Positions 53,017 through 63,351 of a stretch of 64,000 nucleotides of DNA are shown here, in pieces (the first letter of the stretch is position 1; each line of letters begins with the position of its first letter). The notes beneath the pieces were generated by a model. The model saw only the letters and a list, made by a program, of their open reading frames with translations. It was not told the origin of the DNA and made no database searches. Source of the DNA: Rhodospirillum sp. (lineage in GTDB: Bacteria; Pseudomonadota; Alphaproteobacteria; Dongiales; Dongiaceae). Made by a program: the position numbers and the translations under genes. The stretch spans positions 248,001-312,000 of the forward strand of contig PNKY01000002.1 of NCBI GenBank assembly GCA_013822765.1, written 5' to 3'.

Positions 53017-53955
53017 GTGAACCTGAATTACGTGGTGGTAAGGTTGGCGCAGATCGTGCCGACCTTCTTCCTGATCATGGTCGTCATCTTCGTCCTGGTC
53101 CGCCTGCTGCCCGGCGACCCGACCAGCGCTGTGCTCGGCATCCACGCCACCGACGAAGCGGTGGAGCGCATCAATGCCGAGCTGGGCCTTAACCGCTCTA
53201 TCCCAGTCCAGTTCGGGTTGTTCTTCGAGCATTTCCTGCGCGGTGACCTCGGCGATTCCATCATCCTCAAGGTGCCGGTCATGCAGCTGGTCCTGGAGCG
53301 GTTGCCCGTTACCTTGTTCCTGACTGCGTTCGCGGCGATCCTCGCGGTGGTGCTCGCGGTTCCGACGGCGCTGGCCAGCGCCATCCGGCGGGATTCACTG
53401 CTCGACAACTCCATCCGCGCGGGCTTCCAGGTCGGGCTTTCCATGCCTGTCTTCTATATCGGTATCATCCTGCTGACCTTCCTCGCGGCCAAGCTGCGCT
53501 GGTTTCCGGTCGGCGGCTTCGGCGACAGCTTTGGCGACAACCTCTACCATCTGTTCCTGCCGGCGCTGACCCTTGCTCTCAGCCTCTCTGCGGTGCTCAT
53601 GCGCAACCTGCGCAGCAGCATCATCGACGTGCTGGACGCCGAGTATGTGGACTTCGCCCGCGCCAAGGGCCTGCGCAACCGGGTGGTGCTGGGCCGTCAC
53701 GTGTTGCGCAATGCGCTGATCTCGACCGTCGCCTTGTTCGGCCTCAACATCGGCACGCTGTTCGGCGGCGCGGTCATCACGGAATCGGTGTTCGCGATTC
53801 CCGGTGTCGGCCGCCTTCTGATCGATTCGATCTACGGCCGCGACTATCCGGTCATCCAGGGGCTGACCCTGGTGCTCGCCATCCTGGTCTCGCTGGTCTT
53901 CCTGGTGACCGACCTGGTGCAGGCGTGGCTCGATCCAAGGGTGAGCCATTCATGA
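53017..53955 (+). CDS. Peptide ABC importer permease (DppB type, GTG start)
   Basis: 312 residues beginning with GTG, preceded by GAGAGGAAG. RLLPGDPTSAVLG near 30 and VFAIPGVGRLLIDSIYGRDYPVIQG near the C-terminus are DppB hallmarks. The EAA loop is ARAKGLRNRVVLGRHVLRNA. Six membrane segments. The stop overlaps the DppC-type start (ATGA). Confidence 0.9.
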   Translation: MNLNYVVVRLAQIVPTFFLIMVVIFVLVRLLPGDPTSAVLGIHATDEAVERINAELGLNRSIPVQFGLFFEHFLRGDLGDSIILKVPVMQLVLERLPVTLFLTAFAAILAVVLAVPTALASAIRRDSLLDNSIRAGFQVGLSMPVFYIGIILLTFLAAKLRWFPVGGFGDSFGDNLYHLFLPALTLALSLSAVLMRNLRSSIIDVLDAEYVDFARAKGLRNRVVLGRHVLRNALISTVALFGLNIGTLFGGAVITESVFAIPGVGRLLIDSIYGRDYPVIQGLTLVLAILVSLVFLVTDLVQAWLDPRVSHS

Positions 53956-54797
53956 CCTTCGCCACGCTCACCGCCGGCACCATCGGTCGCGCGATTGCGC
54001 CGCGCTGGACCCTGGTGGTCGGCGCGACCATGCTCGGGTTGCTGATCCTGATCGCCATCGCGCCGGGCGTTGTCTCGCCGTACGATCCGCTTGCTTTCGA
54101 CTACAAGGCCATCATGCAGCCGCCGAGCGCGGCGCACTGGTTCGGCACCGACAATTTCGGCCGGGACGTCCTGTCGCGCACGATCTGGGCGACTCGCATC
54201 GACATCCAGATCGCGATCTTTTCCACTTTGTTTCCGCTGGTGTTCGGCACCATCGTCGGAACGCTGACCGGCTATTACGGTGGATGGCTGGACGCAATCT
54301 TCGGCCGGCTGGTCGATCTCGTCATCACTTTCCCCTTCCTGGTGATCGTGATCGCCATCGTTGCCGTGCTCGGCCCGGGCCTGCTCAACATGTACATCGC
54401 GGTCAGCGCCATCGGATGGGTATTCTATGCTCAGCTGATACGGGCTGAGATCCGCGTGCAGAAGCAGAGCGATTATGCCGCCGCCGCTCGCGTGCTGGGT
54501 TATGGCGAGATGCGACTCATCTTCCGCCACCTGCTGCCCAACGCGATCACGCCGGCCATCGTTTATTTGATGACCGACATGGCGCTGGCCATCCTGCTGG
54601 GGTCGAGCCTCGGCTATCTCGGTCTCGGCGCGCAGCCGCCGACGGCGGAGTGGGGCGTCATCATCGCCGAAGGCAAGAACTTCATGAGCACGGCGTGGTG
54701 GATCTCGGTCTTCCCCGGTATTGCCATCGTGGTGGCCGGCGTGTCCTTCAGCATGGTCGGCGACGGGCTGGCGGATCTGTTCCGGAGGCGCCGATGA
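53952..54797 (+). CDS. Peptide ABC importer permease (DppC type)
   Basis: 281 residues. An N-terminal helix is followed by WFGTDNFGRDVLSRTIWATR, the DppC hallmark, and the EAA loop AAARVLGYGEMRLIFRHLLP. The ATG at 53952 is chosen for the ATGA overlap. It forms the channel with the DppB-type partner and is translationally coupled to the ATPase gene downstream. Confidence 0.9.
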   Translation: MTFATLTAGTIGRAIAPRWTLVVGATMLGLLILIAIAPGVVSPYDPLAFDYKAIMQPPSAAHWFGTDNFGRDVLSRTIWATRIDIQIAIFSTLFPLVFGTIVGTLTGYYGGWLDAIFGRLVDLVITFPFLVIVIAIVAVLGPGLLNMYIAVSAIGWVFYAQLIRAEIRVQKQSDYAAAARVLGYGEMRLIFRHLLPNAITPAIVYLMTDMALAILLGSSLGYLGLGAQPPTAEWGVIIAEGKNFMSTAWWISVFPGIAIVVAGVSFSMVGDGLADLFRRRR

Positions 54798-55789
54798 ACG
54801 GCGCGCCGCAGATACCTGAGCCGCTGCTATCGGTGCGCGGTCTGCGTGTCGCGTTCGGGACACCGCGCCATGAGCTGATCGCCGTCGACGGCGTCGACTT
54901 CGATGTCCGACCCGGAGAGGTGATGGGGCTTGCCGGCGAATCCGGCTCGGGCAAGAGCCTGACCTTGCGCGCCATCCTGCGCCTGGTGAAGCCGCCGGCG
55001 CGGGTCAGCGGACAGGTGCTGTGGCGCGGCCGCGACGTGCTGCAAATGACGGAGCCGGAGGTGCGCGGCGTGCGGGGCGGGGAGATCGCGATGATCTTCC
55101 AGGAGCCGATGAGCGCGCTCAACCCGGTCCTCACCGTCGGGGCGCAGATTCGCGAGAATCTCGAGGAGCACACCGATCTCGACGGCGCTGCGCGGCAGGC
55201 ACGGGCGATCGAGTTGCTGGACCTTGTCGGCATTCCGGCGGCCAAGGCGCGCATCGAAGACTATCCGCACCAGTTCTCCGGCGGCATGCGGCAGCGCGCG
55301 ATGATTGCCATCGCCCTGGCGTCCGAGCCTCAGCTCCTGCTGGCGGACGAGCCCACCACGGCGCTCGACGTCACCATCCAGGACCAGATCCTGAAGCTGA
55401 TCCTGCGGCTGCGCCGCGACCTCAACATGAGCGTCGTGCTGGTGACACACGATCTCGGCGTGATCGCGCAGACCTGCGACCGGCTGGCGGTGATGTATGC
55501 CGGCCGCGTTGCCGAAGCCGGGCCGGTGGCGGAAATCTTCGAACGGCCACGACATGCTTATACGCTCGGCCTGCTCAACTCGGTGCCACGCGGCGGCGCG
55601 CTGCGGGAGCCGCTGAGCTCGATCGCGGGCCAGCCGCCGAGCCTCTCCAACCGTGCGCCGGGCTGCGCCTTTGCGCCGCGCTGCCCGTTCGTCGTGGCGG
55701 AATGCAGCGCCGCGCCCCCGCCCTTGGTCGACATCGCGCCGATGCATGAGACCGCATGCATCCAGCATCGCAAGGTGGCGCAGCGATGA
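54794..55789 (+). CDS. Peptide ABC importer ATPase (DppD type)
   Basis: 331 residues. Walker A GESGSGKS is near 50-57, signature [15 protein letters not shown], Walker [13 protein letters not shown]. The C-terminal oligopeptide domain has cysteines ([17 protein letters not shown]), a pattern tied to iron-sulfur binding in some relatives. It works with the DppF-type subunit encoded next. ATGA overlaps on both sides. Unlike the importer at 13493, the two ATPases are separate genes. Confidence 0.9.
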   Translation: MNGAPQIPEPLLSVRGLRVAFGTPRHELIAVDGVDFDVRPGEVMGLAGESGSGKSLTLRAILRLVKPPARVSGQVLWRGRDVLQMTEPEVRGVRGGEIAMIFQEPMSALNPVLTVGAQIRENLEEHTDLDGAARQARAIELLDLVGIPAAKARIEDYPHQFSGGMRQRAMIAIALASEPQLLLADEPTTALDVTIQDQILKLILRLRRDLNMSVVLVTHDLGVIAQTCDRLAVMYAGRVAEAGPVAEIFERPRHAYTLGLLNSVPRGGALREPLSSIAGQPPSLSNRAPGCAFAPRCPFVVAECSAAPPPLVDIAPMHETACIQHRKVAQR

Positions 55790-56853
55790 GTGTCGCGCCC
55801 ATCTCGGGGGCAATCATGCAGGTCGACGGCCTGCGCATGCATTTCAAGCGGCCGCGTTCCGTGATGGAGCGGCTGTCGGGCCAGCCGGCGCGTATCGTCC
55901 ACGCTCTCAACGGCGTCAGTTTCACCGTCGCGCGGGGCGAGACGCTGGGCATCGTGGGCGAATCGGGTTGTGGCAAGTCGACGCTCGCGCGTTGCCTAGT
56001 CCGGCTCAACACGCCGACCGCGGGCACGATCGGCTATGACGGCAAGGACGTGTTAACCCTCGCCGGCGCGGCACGGCGCGACTATCACCGCCGGGTCCAG
56101 ATGGTGTTCCAGGATCCGTACGGCTCGCTCAACCCGCGCATGACGGTCCGGCAGGCGCTGACGGAGGCGATCCAGTTCCACGGCCTGCGCACCGGCGGCG
56201 CGGTTGCCGAGCGGGTAAACGAGCTGCTAGGACTGGTGCGACTGCCGATGGATGCGGCTGATCGTTATCCGCACGAGTTCAGCGGCGGTCAGCGCCAGCG
56301 CGTCGGCATCGCGCGCGCCTTGGCGGTGGAGCCCGATTGCCTGATCGCGGACGAGCTGGTCTCGGCGCTCGATGTCTCGGTGCAGGCGCAGATCATCAAC
56401 CTGCTGCTCGAGCTGCAGCAGCGACTGCACCTCACCATCCTCTTCATCGCCCACGATCTGCGCCTCATCCGGCACATCTCGCACCGCGTAGCGGTGATGT
56501 ATCTCGGCGCGATCGTGGAGCTGGCGGAGACCGAGACCCTGTTCAGCGCGCCGGCCCATCCCTATGCCGAAGCATTGCTGAAAGCGGCGCCGGAGCTGGA
56601 TCCGGCGCGCCGCTCGGTGATCGACGCGGTGCGGGGCGAGCTGCCGAGCCCGCTGGCGTTGCCGGCCGGCTGTCCCTTCCACCCGCGCTGCCGCTACGTG
56701 ATGGATCGCTGCAAGGTCGAGCGACCGTTGCTGGAAGGGCGCGGTCCCCATCATCTCGCGGCCTGCCACCTGCCACCGGACACGCTGAGACCGGCCGCCG
56801 TGCAACCCCAGTCCGAGGAGCCGGTCCGGGCCCGTATTGGAGGAATGCCATGA
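55786..56853 (+). CDS. Peptide ABC importer ATPase (DppF type)
   Basis: 355 residues. Walker A GESGCGKST is near 62-70, signature [15 protein letters not shown], Walker B CLIADELVSALD, in which the usual Asp-Glu-Pro reads Asp-Glu-Leu. The C-terminal oligopeptide domain carries GCPFHPRCRYVMDRC. The internal ATG at 55786 gives the ATGA overlap with the DppD-type gene. It is followed, again by overlap, by the carboxypeptidase gene. Confidence 0.88.
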   Translation: MSVAPISGAIMQVDGLRMHFKRPRSVMERLSGQPARIVHALNGVSFTVARGETLGIVGESGCGKSTLARCLVRLNTPTAGTIGYDGKDVLTLAGAARRDYHRRVQMVFQDPYGSLNPRMTVRQALTEAIQFHGLRTGGAVAERVNELLGLVRLPMDAADRYPHEFSGGQRQRVGIARALAVEPDCLIADELVSALDVSVQAQIINLLLELQQRLHLTILFIAHDLRLIRHISHRVAVMYLGAIVELAETETLFSAPAHPYAEALLKAAPELDPARRSVIDAVRGELPSPLALPAGCPFHPRCRYVMDRCKVERPLLEGRGPHHLAACHLPPDTLRPAAVQPQSEEPVRARIGGMP

Positions 56854-58364
56854 GCCTCGAACCGCTCAAGGAGCGCATCGGCGCCATCAACGATCTGCTG
56901 ACGACGGTCAACCTGCTGGTGTGGGATTCGCGCACCATGATGCCGGCCGGCGGAGCGGCCGCGCGCGGCCGGCAGGTCGCGACGCTGACGCGCCTCGCCC
57001 GCGACCTTGCCTGCGACGACGATATGATGCGCCGGCTGGAAGTGGCGGAGCGCGATGTTGCGGTGGCGGGCGTGCCAGAGATCGATCGCGCCGCTGTCCG
57101 CCAGGTGCGCGGTGCAGTCGATGCGCATCGGCGCATCCCGGCGGAACTGGTGGAGCGCCGCGCAAGGCTGCAGGCCTCCGCGACGCAGTCCTGGATCGAC
57201 GCGCGGGCGCGGGACGATTTCGCGTCGTTTGAACCGCTGCTGGCGGAGACCATAGTATTGGCGCGAGCGCTGGCCGATGCGCTCGGCTGGTCGGAGCATC
57301 CGTATGACGCGCTGGTCAACCTCTACGAGCCGGGTGAGACGCTGGCGAGCCTGCGCGCCTTGTTCGGCGAACTGCGTCCGGAGTTGAAGCGTATCCTCGC
57401 GGGGGCGCAGGCGCGGCCGCCAGCGCGCGACGTGCTGTCCGGCGACTTCCCGCCGGCCGAACAGCTGGCGCTGTCCGCGCGCCTTGCCGCTGCAATCGGC
57501 TATGACTTCAAGCACGGCCGCATCGATCCGACCGTCCATCCGTTCGAGATCTCGTTCACGCGCGACGATGTCCGCATCACCACGCGCTTCAAGCCCAACC
57601 ACGTGGCACAATCCATCTTCGGCACGTTGCACGAGGCCGGCCACGGCCTCTATGAGCAGAATGTCGACCCATCCTTCACGCGTTCGATCTTCGCAACCGA
57701 CCTGCTCGGACTCTATGCCGTCGGAGGAACCAGCTACGGCGCGCACGAATCGCAATCCCGCCTGTTCGAGAACCACGTCGGCCGCAGCGCTGCGTTCTGG
57801 CGCCGTCGATATCCGGATCTGGTCACGGCATTTCCGGTGTTTGCATCGGTGCCGCTGGAGGCGTTCCTTGCGGCCATCACGCGGGTGTCGCCTGGTCTCA
57901 TTCGTACAGACGCGGACGAAGTGACCTACGACTTCCATGTCATGGTGCGCGTGGAGATCGAGGCCGCGCTGCTGGATGGATCGCTCGCGGCGCGCGATCT
58001 TCCAGAGGTCTGGCGCGAGCAAGTGCGCGCAAACCTCGGCCTCGAGGTGCCGAATGACCGGGAAGGGTGCCTGCAGGACGCACATTGGGCGGCCGGACTG
58101 GTCGGCTCCTTCTGCACCTACACGATCGGCAACATCATGGCCGCGCAGCTCTTCGAGACGGCATGCGCATCATCACCGCAAATCCGAACGGCACTCGAGG
58201 AGGGGGATGTCGGCCCACTCTCATCCTGGCTGAGAGAGTCCGTGTGGCGACACGGCCGACGCTTTCACCGAAACGACCTACTAGCCCAGGCAACCGGAAG
58301 CACGTTGAAGCTCGCGCCCTATCTCCGTCATTTGAGCCAGAGATACCTGGATCCTGCCCGCTGA
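56850..58364 (+). CDS. M32-family carboxypeptidase (carboxypeptidase Taq type)
   Basis: 504 residues, usual for M32. The zinc site HEAGH is at 261-265, with HES at 299-301 supplying the third ligand, plus the family RTDADEVTYDFHVMVRVEIE segment. It removes C-terminal residues from short peptides in the cytoplasm; no signal peptide is present. The ATGA overlap with the last importer gene indicates that imported substrate is trimmed by this enzyme. Together with M20 and amidase genes on the divergent arm, this argues for a peptide-like cargo. Confidence 0.9.
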   Translation: MSLEPLKERIGAINDLLTTVNLLVWDSRTMMPAGGAAARGRQVATLTRLARDLACDDDMMRRLEVAERDVAVAGVPEIDRAAVRQVRGAVDAHRRIPAELVERRARLQASATQSWIDARARDDFASFEPLLAETIVLARALADALGWSEHPYDALVNLYEPGETLASLRALFGELRPELKRILAGAQARPPARDVLSGDFPPAEQLALSARLAAAIGYDFKHGRIDPTVHPFEISFTRDDVRITTRFKPNHVAQSIFGTLHEAGHGLYEQNVDPSFTRSIFATDLLGLYAVGGTSYGAHESQSRLFENHVGRSAAFWRRRYPDLVTAFPVFASVPLEAFLAAITRVSPGLIRTDADEVTYDFHVMVRVEIEAALLDGSLAARDLPEVWREQVRANLGLEVPNDREGCLQDAHWAAGLVGSFCTYTIGNIMAAQLFETACASSPQIRTALEEGDVGPLSSWLRESVWRHGRRFHRNDLLAQATGSTLKLAPYLRHLSQRYLDPAR

Positions 58365-58604
58365 TGTGAAGTCTGAACCACGGCCGACGCTTGGGTCGCA
58401 GCGAAAGATCTGGGTCTTCAGGAAACCATGCCGGAAACGCTGCTGGGCAGCCAGCAATAAGAAATACAGCAAATTCAGCGTCTTGTAGGAGAGATGATGG
58501 CTCTTGGGCGCGTGCGCCAGATTGTCACCCATTAGCGCCGGAACTTCCGCACCGTCCCGTCATTGAAACAACGGGTAACTACATTTCAGTGGCGAGGTAA
58601 TGGC

Positions 58605-58988
58605 ATGGACGAGCTCAACGGCCTTTCGATCCTGGTGGTGGAGGACGAGGTGATTTTCGCCACCGAGACCGCTTGCGCCATCGTAGCGGCGGGCGGGTCG
58701 GTCGTCGGGCCGGCTTATTCTCTGGCCGAAGCCTTTGAGATGATCGAAGGCGCCGAGATTGACGGCGCGCTGCTGGACCTGAACCTCAGGAACGAGAAGG
58801 TCTTCAGCTTGGCCGACGTGCTCGCCGACCGTGGCGTGCCCATCGCGTTCGTGACTGGCGAGATCTGGCCGGTCATCCCCGAGCGTCACGCCGGCTGCCG
58901 CGTCGTCAACAAGCCGATCACCGACACCAAGGTGGTGGGCGCCATCAGCGGCGCCATCGCGGCGGAGCGGTCGCGCGCAGCCGCGTAG
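58605..58988 (+). CDS. Stand-alone response-regulator receiver protein
   Basis: 127 residues, receiver domain only. Acidic pocket E13-D14-E15, phospho-acceptor D58 in LLDLNLR, and K103 in VNKPI are present. No output domain, so it acts by protein interaction, for example as phosphate carrier or sink for a histidine kinase such as the hybrid kinase at 59532. The ATG has GAGG 7 bases upstream. The 240 bases before it (58365-58604) hold no gene I can support. Confidence 0.85.
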   Translation: MDELNGLSILVVEDEVIFATETACAIVAAGGSVVGPAYSLAEAFEMIEGAEIDGALLDLNLRNEKVFSLADVLADRGVPIAFVTGEIWPVIPERHAGCRVVNKPITDTKVVGAISGAIAAERSRAAA

Positions 58989-59046
58989 GATCTTTGGGTC
59001 GAGCTAAAGCCAGTTTGGCTGATGTTGCGCGCTGTGTTATGGCGCC

Positions 59047-59415
59047 TCATGTCCGTTCGCGCGCGGGCTGCACGCTAAGCATCCGATCGACGGCGCTTTT
59101 CACGTCCTGGAAATCGTAGGGCTTGTTCATCACGGCTGCCGTTGGGAAGCGGGATTCTATTCCGTCCATTCCGCCCCCCGTCGCGAAGGTGAAGGGCACC
59201 CGCTGTTTTTCAAGTGCTACGGCAACCGGCGTGCAATCGCCATCGCCTACCGACAGGTCGAGGAAGGCCGCATCGATGCTGGTTTTCTCGATCAAACGCA
59301 GGGCCTCTTTTACGAGTGGGACCGGGCCGGCGACCTCGCAGCCCAGCTCAAGCAGCCATTCCTCCAGCAGCGCGGAAATCAGAAGGTTGTCGTCCAGCAC
59401 AAGAATTCGTGGCAT
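59047..59415 (-). CDS. Stand-alone response-regulator receiver protein
   Basis: 122 residues, receiver domain only. DDN at 8-10, D53 in FLDLSVGDGD and K98 in MNKPY form the phosphorylation site. It shares the GCEVAGPVPL pattern with the receiver at 58605 (GGSVVGPAYSL), so the two are related. Divergent from the hybrid kinase with a 116-base gap, probably from a shared promoter region. AAGGAG lies 12 bases before the ATG, a rather long spacing. Confidence 0.83.
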   Translation of the reverse strand: MPRILVLDDNLLISALLEEWLLELGCEVAGPVPLVKEALRLIEKTSIDAAFLDLSVGDGDCTPVAVALEKQRVPFTFATGGGMDGIESRFPTAAVMNKPYDFQDVKSAVDRMLSVQPARERT

Positions 59416-59531
59416 TTCTACCGTCGGCTCCTTGGATTGCCCCCTCGACGTTTCGATCCTATCATCGATCAGCCGGGGATCGATGCGGGTCGGTCGCCCG
59501 GAATTAACGGGGAAGGGGCGGGTTTGTTTCC

Positions 59532-61427
59532 ATGCGGTCGACAATAGGCGACTGGATTGTCGGGCACAGTCGCCTGACTTTTGTGACCGCCATGGGGCTG
59601 GTCGTGGTCGCCGGACTTCTTGCGGCGGCCATCGCGCTCAACGCTAGCCGTGCGCAGGGGCTGGTCGACGAGGCCTTCGTGGTCCGCGCGGCGGCGCGCG
59701 ATCTGCTGGAAATCGCTCAGGACGCGGAAACCGGCCAGCGCGGCTTCCTCCTTACCCAGGAACGCAGCTATCTCGAGCCTTTCAACAGCGCGGAAGCCAG
59801 GGTCGGCAGCACGATCGCGCAGCTGAAGGCTCTGGTTCTCAACTCGCCGCACATTTATCAGCGGGTCGAGCAGATCGACCAGCTGATGCATGCCAAGCTG
59901 GAAGAACTGCAGCAAACGATCGCTCTGGTCGAGACGGGCAGGCCGGATGCAGCGATCGACATCGTGAGGGCGGATACCGGCAAGGCGCTCATGGACAACA
60001 TTCGAAGCGAAGTGGGTAGCCTGGTGGACGAGCAGTACAGCCTGCTGCTGGTGCGCCAGGACGCAGCGGAGACCCTGCGCCGATGGATGCTGGTCCTCGT
60101 CGCGATCAGTCTGACACTCGCGCTCGCCGTCTCCGGGTTCCTGGTCTTCTACAGCCAACATTTCATTTCGGAACTCCGCGATCGCACGCGCGAGCTCGAG
60201 GCGGAGGCCCGCCGCCGCGCCGTGGCGGAAGAGACGCTTCGCCAGTCCCAGAAGATGGAGGCTGTTGGCCAGCTCACCGGCGGCATCGCGCACGATTTCA
60301 ACAACCTGCTCACCGTCATCATGGGGAATCTCGATACGTTGCGCCGTCGCCTGGGACAGGCGCCGGCCGATCAGACATTGGCCGGAATCGCCGATCGAAT
60401 TCTCAAACCATTAGAGTCCGCATCCCAGGCGTCCCGCAGCGCTGCCCAGTTGACCCACCAGTTGCTCGCTTTCGCCCGCAAGCAGCCGCTCAAGCCGGTC
60501 GCGATCGATCTCAATCGCCTGATCTCGAACATGTCGGAGATGCTGCGGCGAACTTTGGGGGAACCTATCAGCATCGAGACGGTGCTGGGCGGCGGACTGT
60601 GGCCGGCGCTTGCCGACGCCAATCAGCTGGAGAATGCGTTGATCAACCTCGCGCTCAATGCGCGCGATGCGATGGCGAACGGCGGATGTCTTACCATCGA
60701 GACGGCCAATGCCTACCTCGATGATGCCTATGTCGCCCGGTTCGGCGATGTCGCCGCAGGCCAGTATGTCATCCTGAGCGTGACCGATACCGGCACGGGC
60801 ATCGACCCCACTGTCCTGGAGCACGTGTTCGAGCCCTTCTTCACGACCAAGCAGGCCGGTTCCGGCTCCGGCTTGGGGCTCGCGATGGTGCACGGCTTCG
60901 TCAAGCAGTCGGGCGGCCACATCCGGATTTACAGCGAGATTGGGCACGGGACCACGGTCAAGATCTATTTACCGCGATTGGCGTCAGCGACGACCGTCGC
61001 GTCTGTGCCGGCGGAGCGTGCAGAGTCGGCAACGGTGCGCCGTGCTCGTCCGCAGGAATCGATCATGCTCGTGGAGGACAATGACGGCGTGCGGGATTAC
61101 GCGCGTGGAGCACTCGAGGAGCTGGGCTATTCCGTGCTGGCAGCGCGTGATGGCACGGAAGCCCTGCGTATCATCGACGGTGCGCGTGTGGATCTGTTGT
61201 TCACGGATGTGGTGCTGCCTGGCAACGTCGGTGGGCGGGTGCTTGCGGACAAGATCCTGGAGCTGCGGCCAGGCCTGCCGGTTCTGTTCACCACCGGATA
61301 CACCCGCAATGCCATCGTGCATGACGGACGGCTCGACCCGCACGTCCAGCTCCTCAGCAAGCCCTATACGCAGCAGGACCTAGCGCGGAAGATACGAGAA
61401 ATGATCGATCAGAAGACCGACGGCTGA
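59532..61427 (+). CDS. Hybrid sensor histidine kinase with CHASE3-like sensor and C-terminal receiver
   Basis: 631 residues. Membrane helices at about 17-36 and 185-207 bracket a periplasmic helical CHASE3-like domain with [12 protein letters not shown]. Then comes the phospho-accepting H254 (IAHDFNNLL), an ATPase domain ([32 protein letters not shown]) and a receiver with D559 in FTDVVLPG. The HDFNNLL box marks the family often paired with single-domain receivers, two of which flank it. Signal unknown. Confidence 0.9.
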   Translation: MRSTIGDWIVGHSRLTFVTAMGLVVVAGLLAAAIALNASRAQGLVDEAFVVRAAARDLLEIAQDAETGQRGFLLTQERSYLEPFNSAEARVGSTIAQLKALVLNSPHIYQRVEQIDQLMHAKLEELQQTIALVETGRPDAAIDIVRADTGKALMDNIRSEVGSLVDEQYSLLLVRQDAAETLRRWMLVLVAISLTLALAVSGFLVFYSQHFISELRDRTRELEAEARRRAVAEETLRQSQKMEAVGQLTGGIAHDFNNLLTVIMGNLDTLRRRLGQAPADQTLAGIADRILKPLESASQASRSAAQLTHQLLAFARKQPLKPVAIDLNRLISNMSEMLRRTLGEPISIETVLGGGLWPALADANQLENALINLALNARDAMANGGCLTIETANAYLDDAYVARFGDVAAGQYVILSVTDTGTGIDPTVLEHVFEPFFTTKQAGSGSGLGLAMVHGFVKQSGGHIRIYSEIGHGTTVKIYLPRLASATTVASVPAERAESATVRRARPQESIMLVEDNDGVRDYARGALEELGYSVLAARDGTEALRIIDGARVDLLFTDVVLPGNVGGRVLADKILELRPGLPVLFTTGYTRNAIVHDGRLDPHVQLLSKPYTQQDLARKIREMIDQKTDG

Positions 61428-61481
61428 CCGGCGATCGCCCGCGGCGCTGGTAGGGAACGGGTTCGCGCCGTCGCGTAAAGG

Positions 61482-63233
61482 CTAGAGTAGTTCCGCCCCA
61501 ACCGGGGCGCCCAGGTCGCCCTCGGCTGCCGGGTTGGCGCGCGCGATGATGTGCTCCGAGATTCCGCGCGCGATCTCGCGCTCTCCCATGATGATCTTGT
61601 TGGCGCCGAGCTTGGAGAGGTAATCGACCTCCGCATCGGAGTGGGCGCGCGCGATGATGTCGAGCGCGGTGTTGGCGGCGCGGGCGCGCTCGATCAGGTT
61701 GCCGCTTTCGAATGGGTTCGGGATGGCGCTGATGAGGAACCGGGCGCCCGCGACATTGGCGGCTTCGAGCATGTCCGGCTGCGCGGCATTGCCGATGATC
61801 ACCTCCGTGCCGGCGGCGCGCAGCGCCTCGGCGATCGCCGAGCGTTCCTCGATTACCAGATAGGGTTGGCCCATCTCGCCCAGGGTCTGCGCGACCAGGC
61901 TGCCGACCCGGCCATATCCGACCAGCACCGCATGACCGGTGAGGCTGGTTTGCGGCAGCTCGGGACTCTCCGCCTCGGCGGCTTGCTCCCCAGGCGCGCC
62001 GGTCTCGCGCGTCTTCAACCAGCGCGGCAGCAGTCTTTCCGCCGCGACGAACAGGAGCGGGTTCACCAGGATCGATATCATTGCGCCCGCCAGGATCAGG
62101 TCCCGGCCGCTCTCTGGCAGCAGTTCAAGCTCGACTCCTATGCCAGCGAGAATAAAGGAAAATTCGCCGATCTGCGACAACGTGAGGCCAAGGGCCAGGG
62201 CGTTCTGGATCGAGTGGCGGAACAGGCGGGCGATGGCGAATACGGCGGCCGCGTTGCCGGCCACGATCAATAGCACGGTCATCCCGACCAGGAAGGGCTC
62301 GCGCACGGCGACCGTCGGATCGAACAACATCCCGACCGAGACGAAGAACAGGACCGCGAACGCGTCGCGCAGCGGCAAGGTCTCCTGGGCCGCGCTCTGG
62401 CTGAGCTGCGATTCCGCCAGGATCATGCCGGCGAAGAAGGCGCCGAGGGCGAACGAGATGCCGAACAGCTCCGACGCTCCGAACGCGACGCCGAGCGCCA
62501 TCGCGAGGACGGCCAGCCGGAACAACTCGCGCGACCCGGTATGGGCGATGTAATGCAGGATCCACGGAATGACGCGCCGGCCGACCAGGATCATGAGCGC
62601 GAAAAAGGCTGCCAGCTTCGCCAGGGTGAGGCCAAGCGCCTCCATCAGCGTATCCGGCTTGAAGAAGCCAAGGGCGCCGCCCGCCGCCACATCGGCTGTC
62701 GCCTCATCGCCGCCCAGCACGCCAGAAAATGCCGGTAGCAGGATGAGGGCGAGGATCATCGCGATGTCCTGCACGACCAGCCAGCCGACCGCCATGCGGC
62801 CCTGCTCCGACTGGAGCTGATGCCGGTCCTGCAGCGAGCGCAGCACGACCACGGTGCTGGAAACCGACAGCGCGAGGCCAAAGATGAGCCCGGCGCCGAT
62901 CGGCCAGCCGATCGCGTATGCCACGCCGAGCCCGATCAGCGTCACCAGCGTCATCTGGCCCACCGCACCGGGAATCGCGATCTTTCTGACCGAGAGCAGG
63001 TCGGCGAGCGAAAAATGCAGGCCGGACCCGAACATCAGCAGAATGACGCCGACCTCGGCCAACTGGCGCGCCATCGCCTGGTCGGCGACGTAGCCCGGCG
63101 TGAACGGCCCGATGACGATGCCGGCCACCAGGTAGCCGACCAGCGGCGACAAATTCAGCCGGTTGGCCACGGCGCCCAGGATAAAGGCCAAGCCCAGGCC
63201 GACGACCAGCATGGTGATGAGCGGTGTGTGCAT
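61482..63233 (-). CDS. CPA2-family cation:proton antiporter with TrkA-N domain (YbaL/KefB-like)
   Basis: 583 residues. The first 400 form about 12 membrane segments with QDIAMILALILLPA, the family's ion-site region, and FFVSVGMLFDP. A short linker leads to a cytosolic nucleotide-binding TrkA-N domain (VGYGRVGSL, then EERSAIAEALRAAG and GNAAQ). It exchanges potassium or sodium for protons across the inner membrane, gated by NAD(H) or a similar ligand. Convergent with the kinase gene, with 54 bases between. Confidence 0.87.
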   Translation of the reverse strand: MHTPLITMLVVGLGLAFILGAVANRLNLSPLVGYLVAGIVIGPFTPGYVADQAMARQLAEVGVILLMFGSGLHFSLADLLSVRKIAIPGAVGQMTLVTLIGLGVAYAIGWPIGAGLIFGLALSVSSTVVVLRSLQDRHQLQSEQGRMAVGWLVVQDIAMILALILLPAFSGVLGGDEATADVAAGGALGFFKPDTLMEALGLTLAKLAAFFALMILVGRRVIPWILHYIAHTGSRELFRLAVLAMALGVAFGASELFGISFALGAFFAGMILAESQLSQSAAQETLPLRDAFAVLFFVSVGMLFDPTVAVREPFLVGMTVLLIVAGNAAAVFAIARLFRHSIQNALALGLTLSQIGEFSFILAGIGVELELLPESGRDLILAGAMISILVNPLLFVAAERLLPRWLKTRETGAPGEQAAEAESPELPQTSLTGHAVLVGYGRVGSLVAQTLGEMGQPYLVIEERSAIAEALRAAGTEVIIGNAAQPDMLEAANVAGARFLISAIPNPFESGNLIERARAANTALDIIARAHSDAEVDYLSKLGANKIIMGEREIARGISEHIIARANPAAEGDLGAPVGAELL

Positions 63234-63351
63234 CTCTCCCGTCAGCGGTCAGGGGTGATTCGGAGGCGTGAACGATGACGATCTTTTTCGCACAAACCCT
63301 GAGCGCGTGTCGAACGTCGCAGTTGCGATAGGAACGGCGACCGCTTTCTGC

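Noticed and set aside
58281-58532. 83-residue minus-strand frame overlapping the end of the M32 gene, considered as a transposase fragment
   Set aside because: No recognisable transposase motif, no ribosome site and no inverted repeats nearby; it also overlaps a confident gene.
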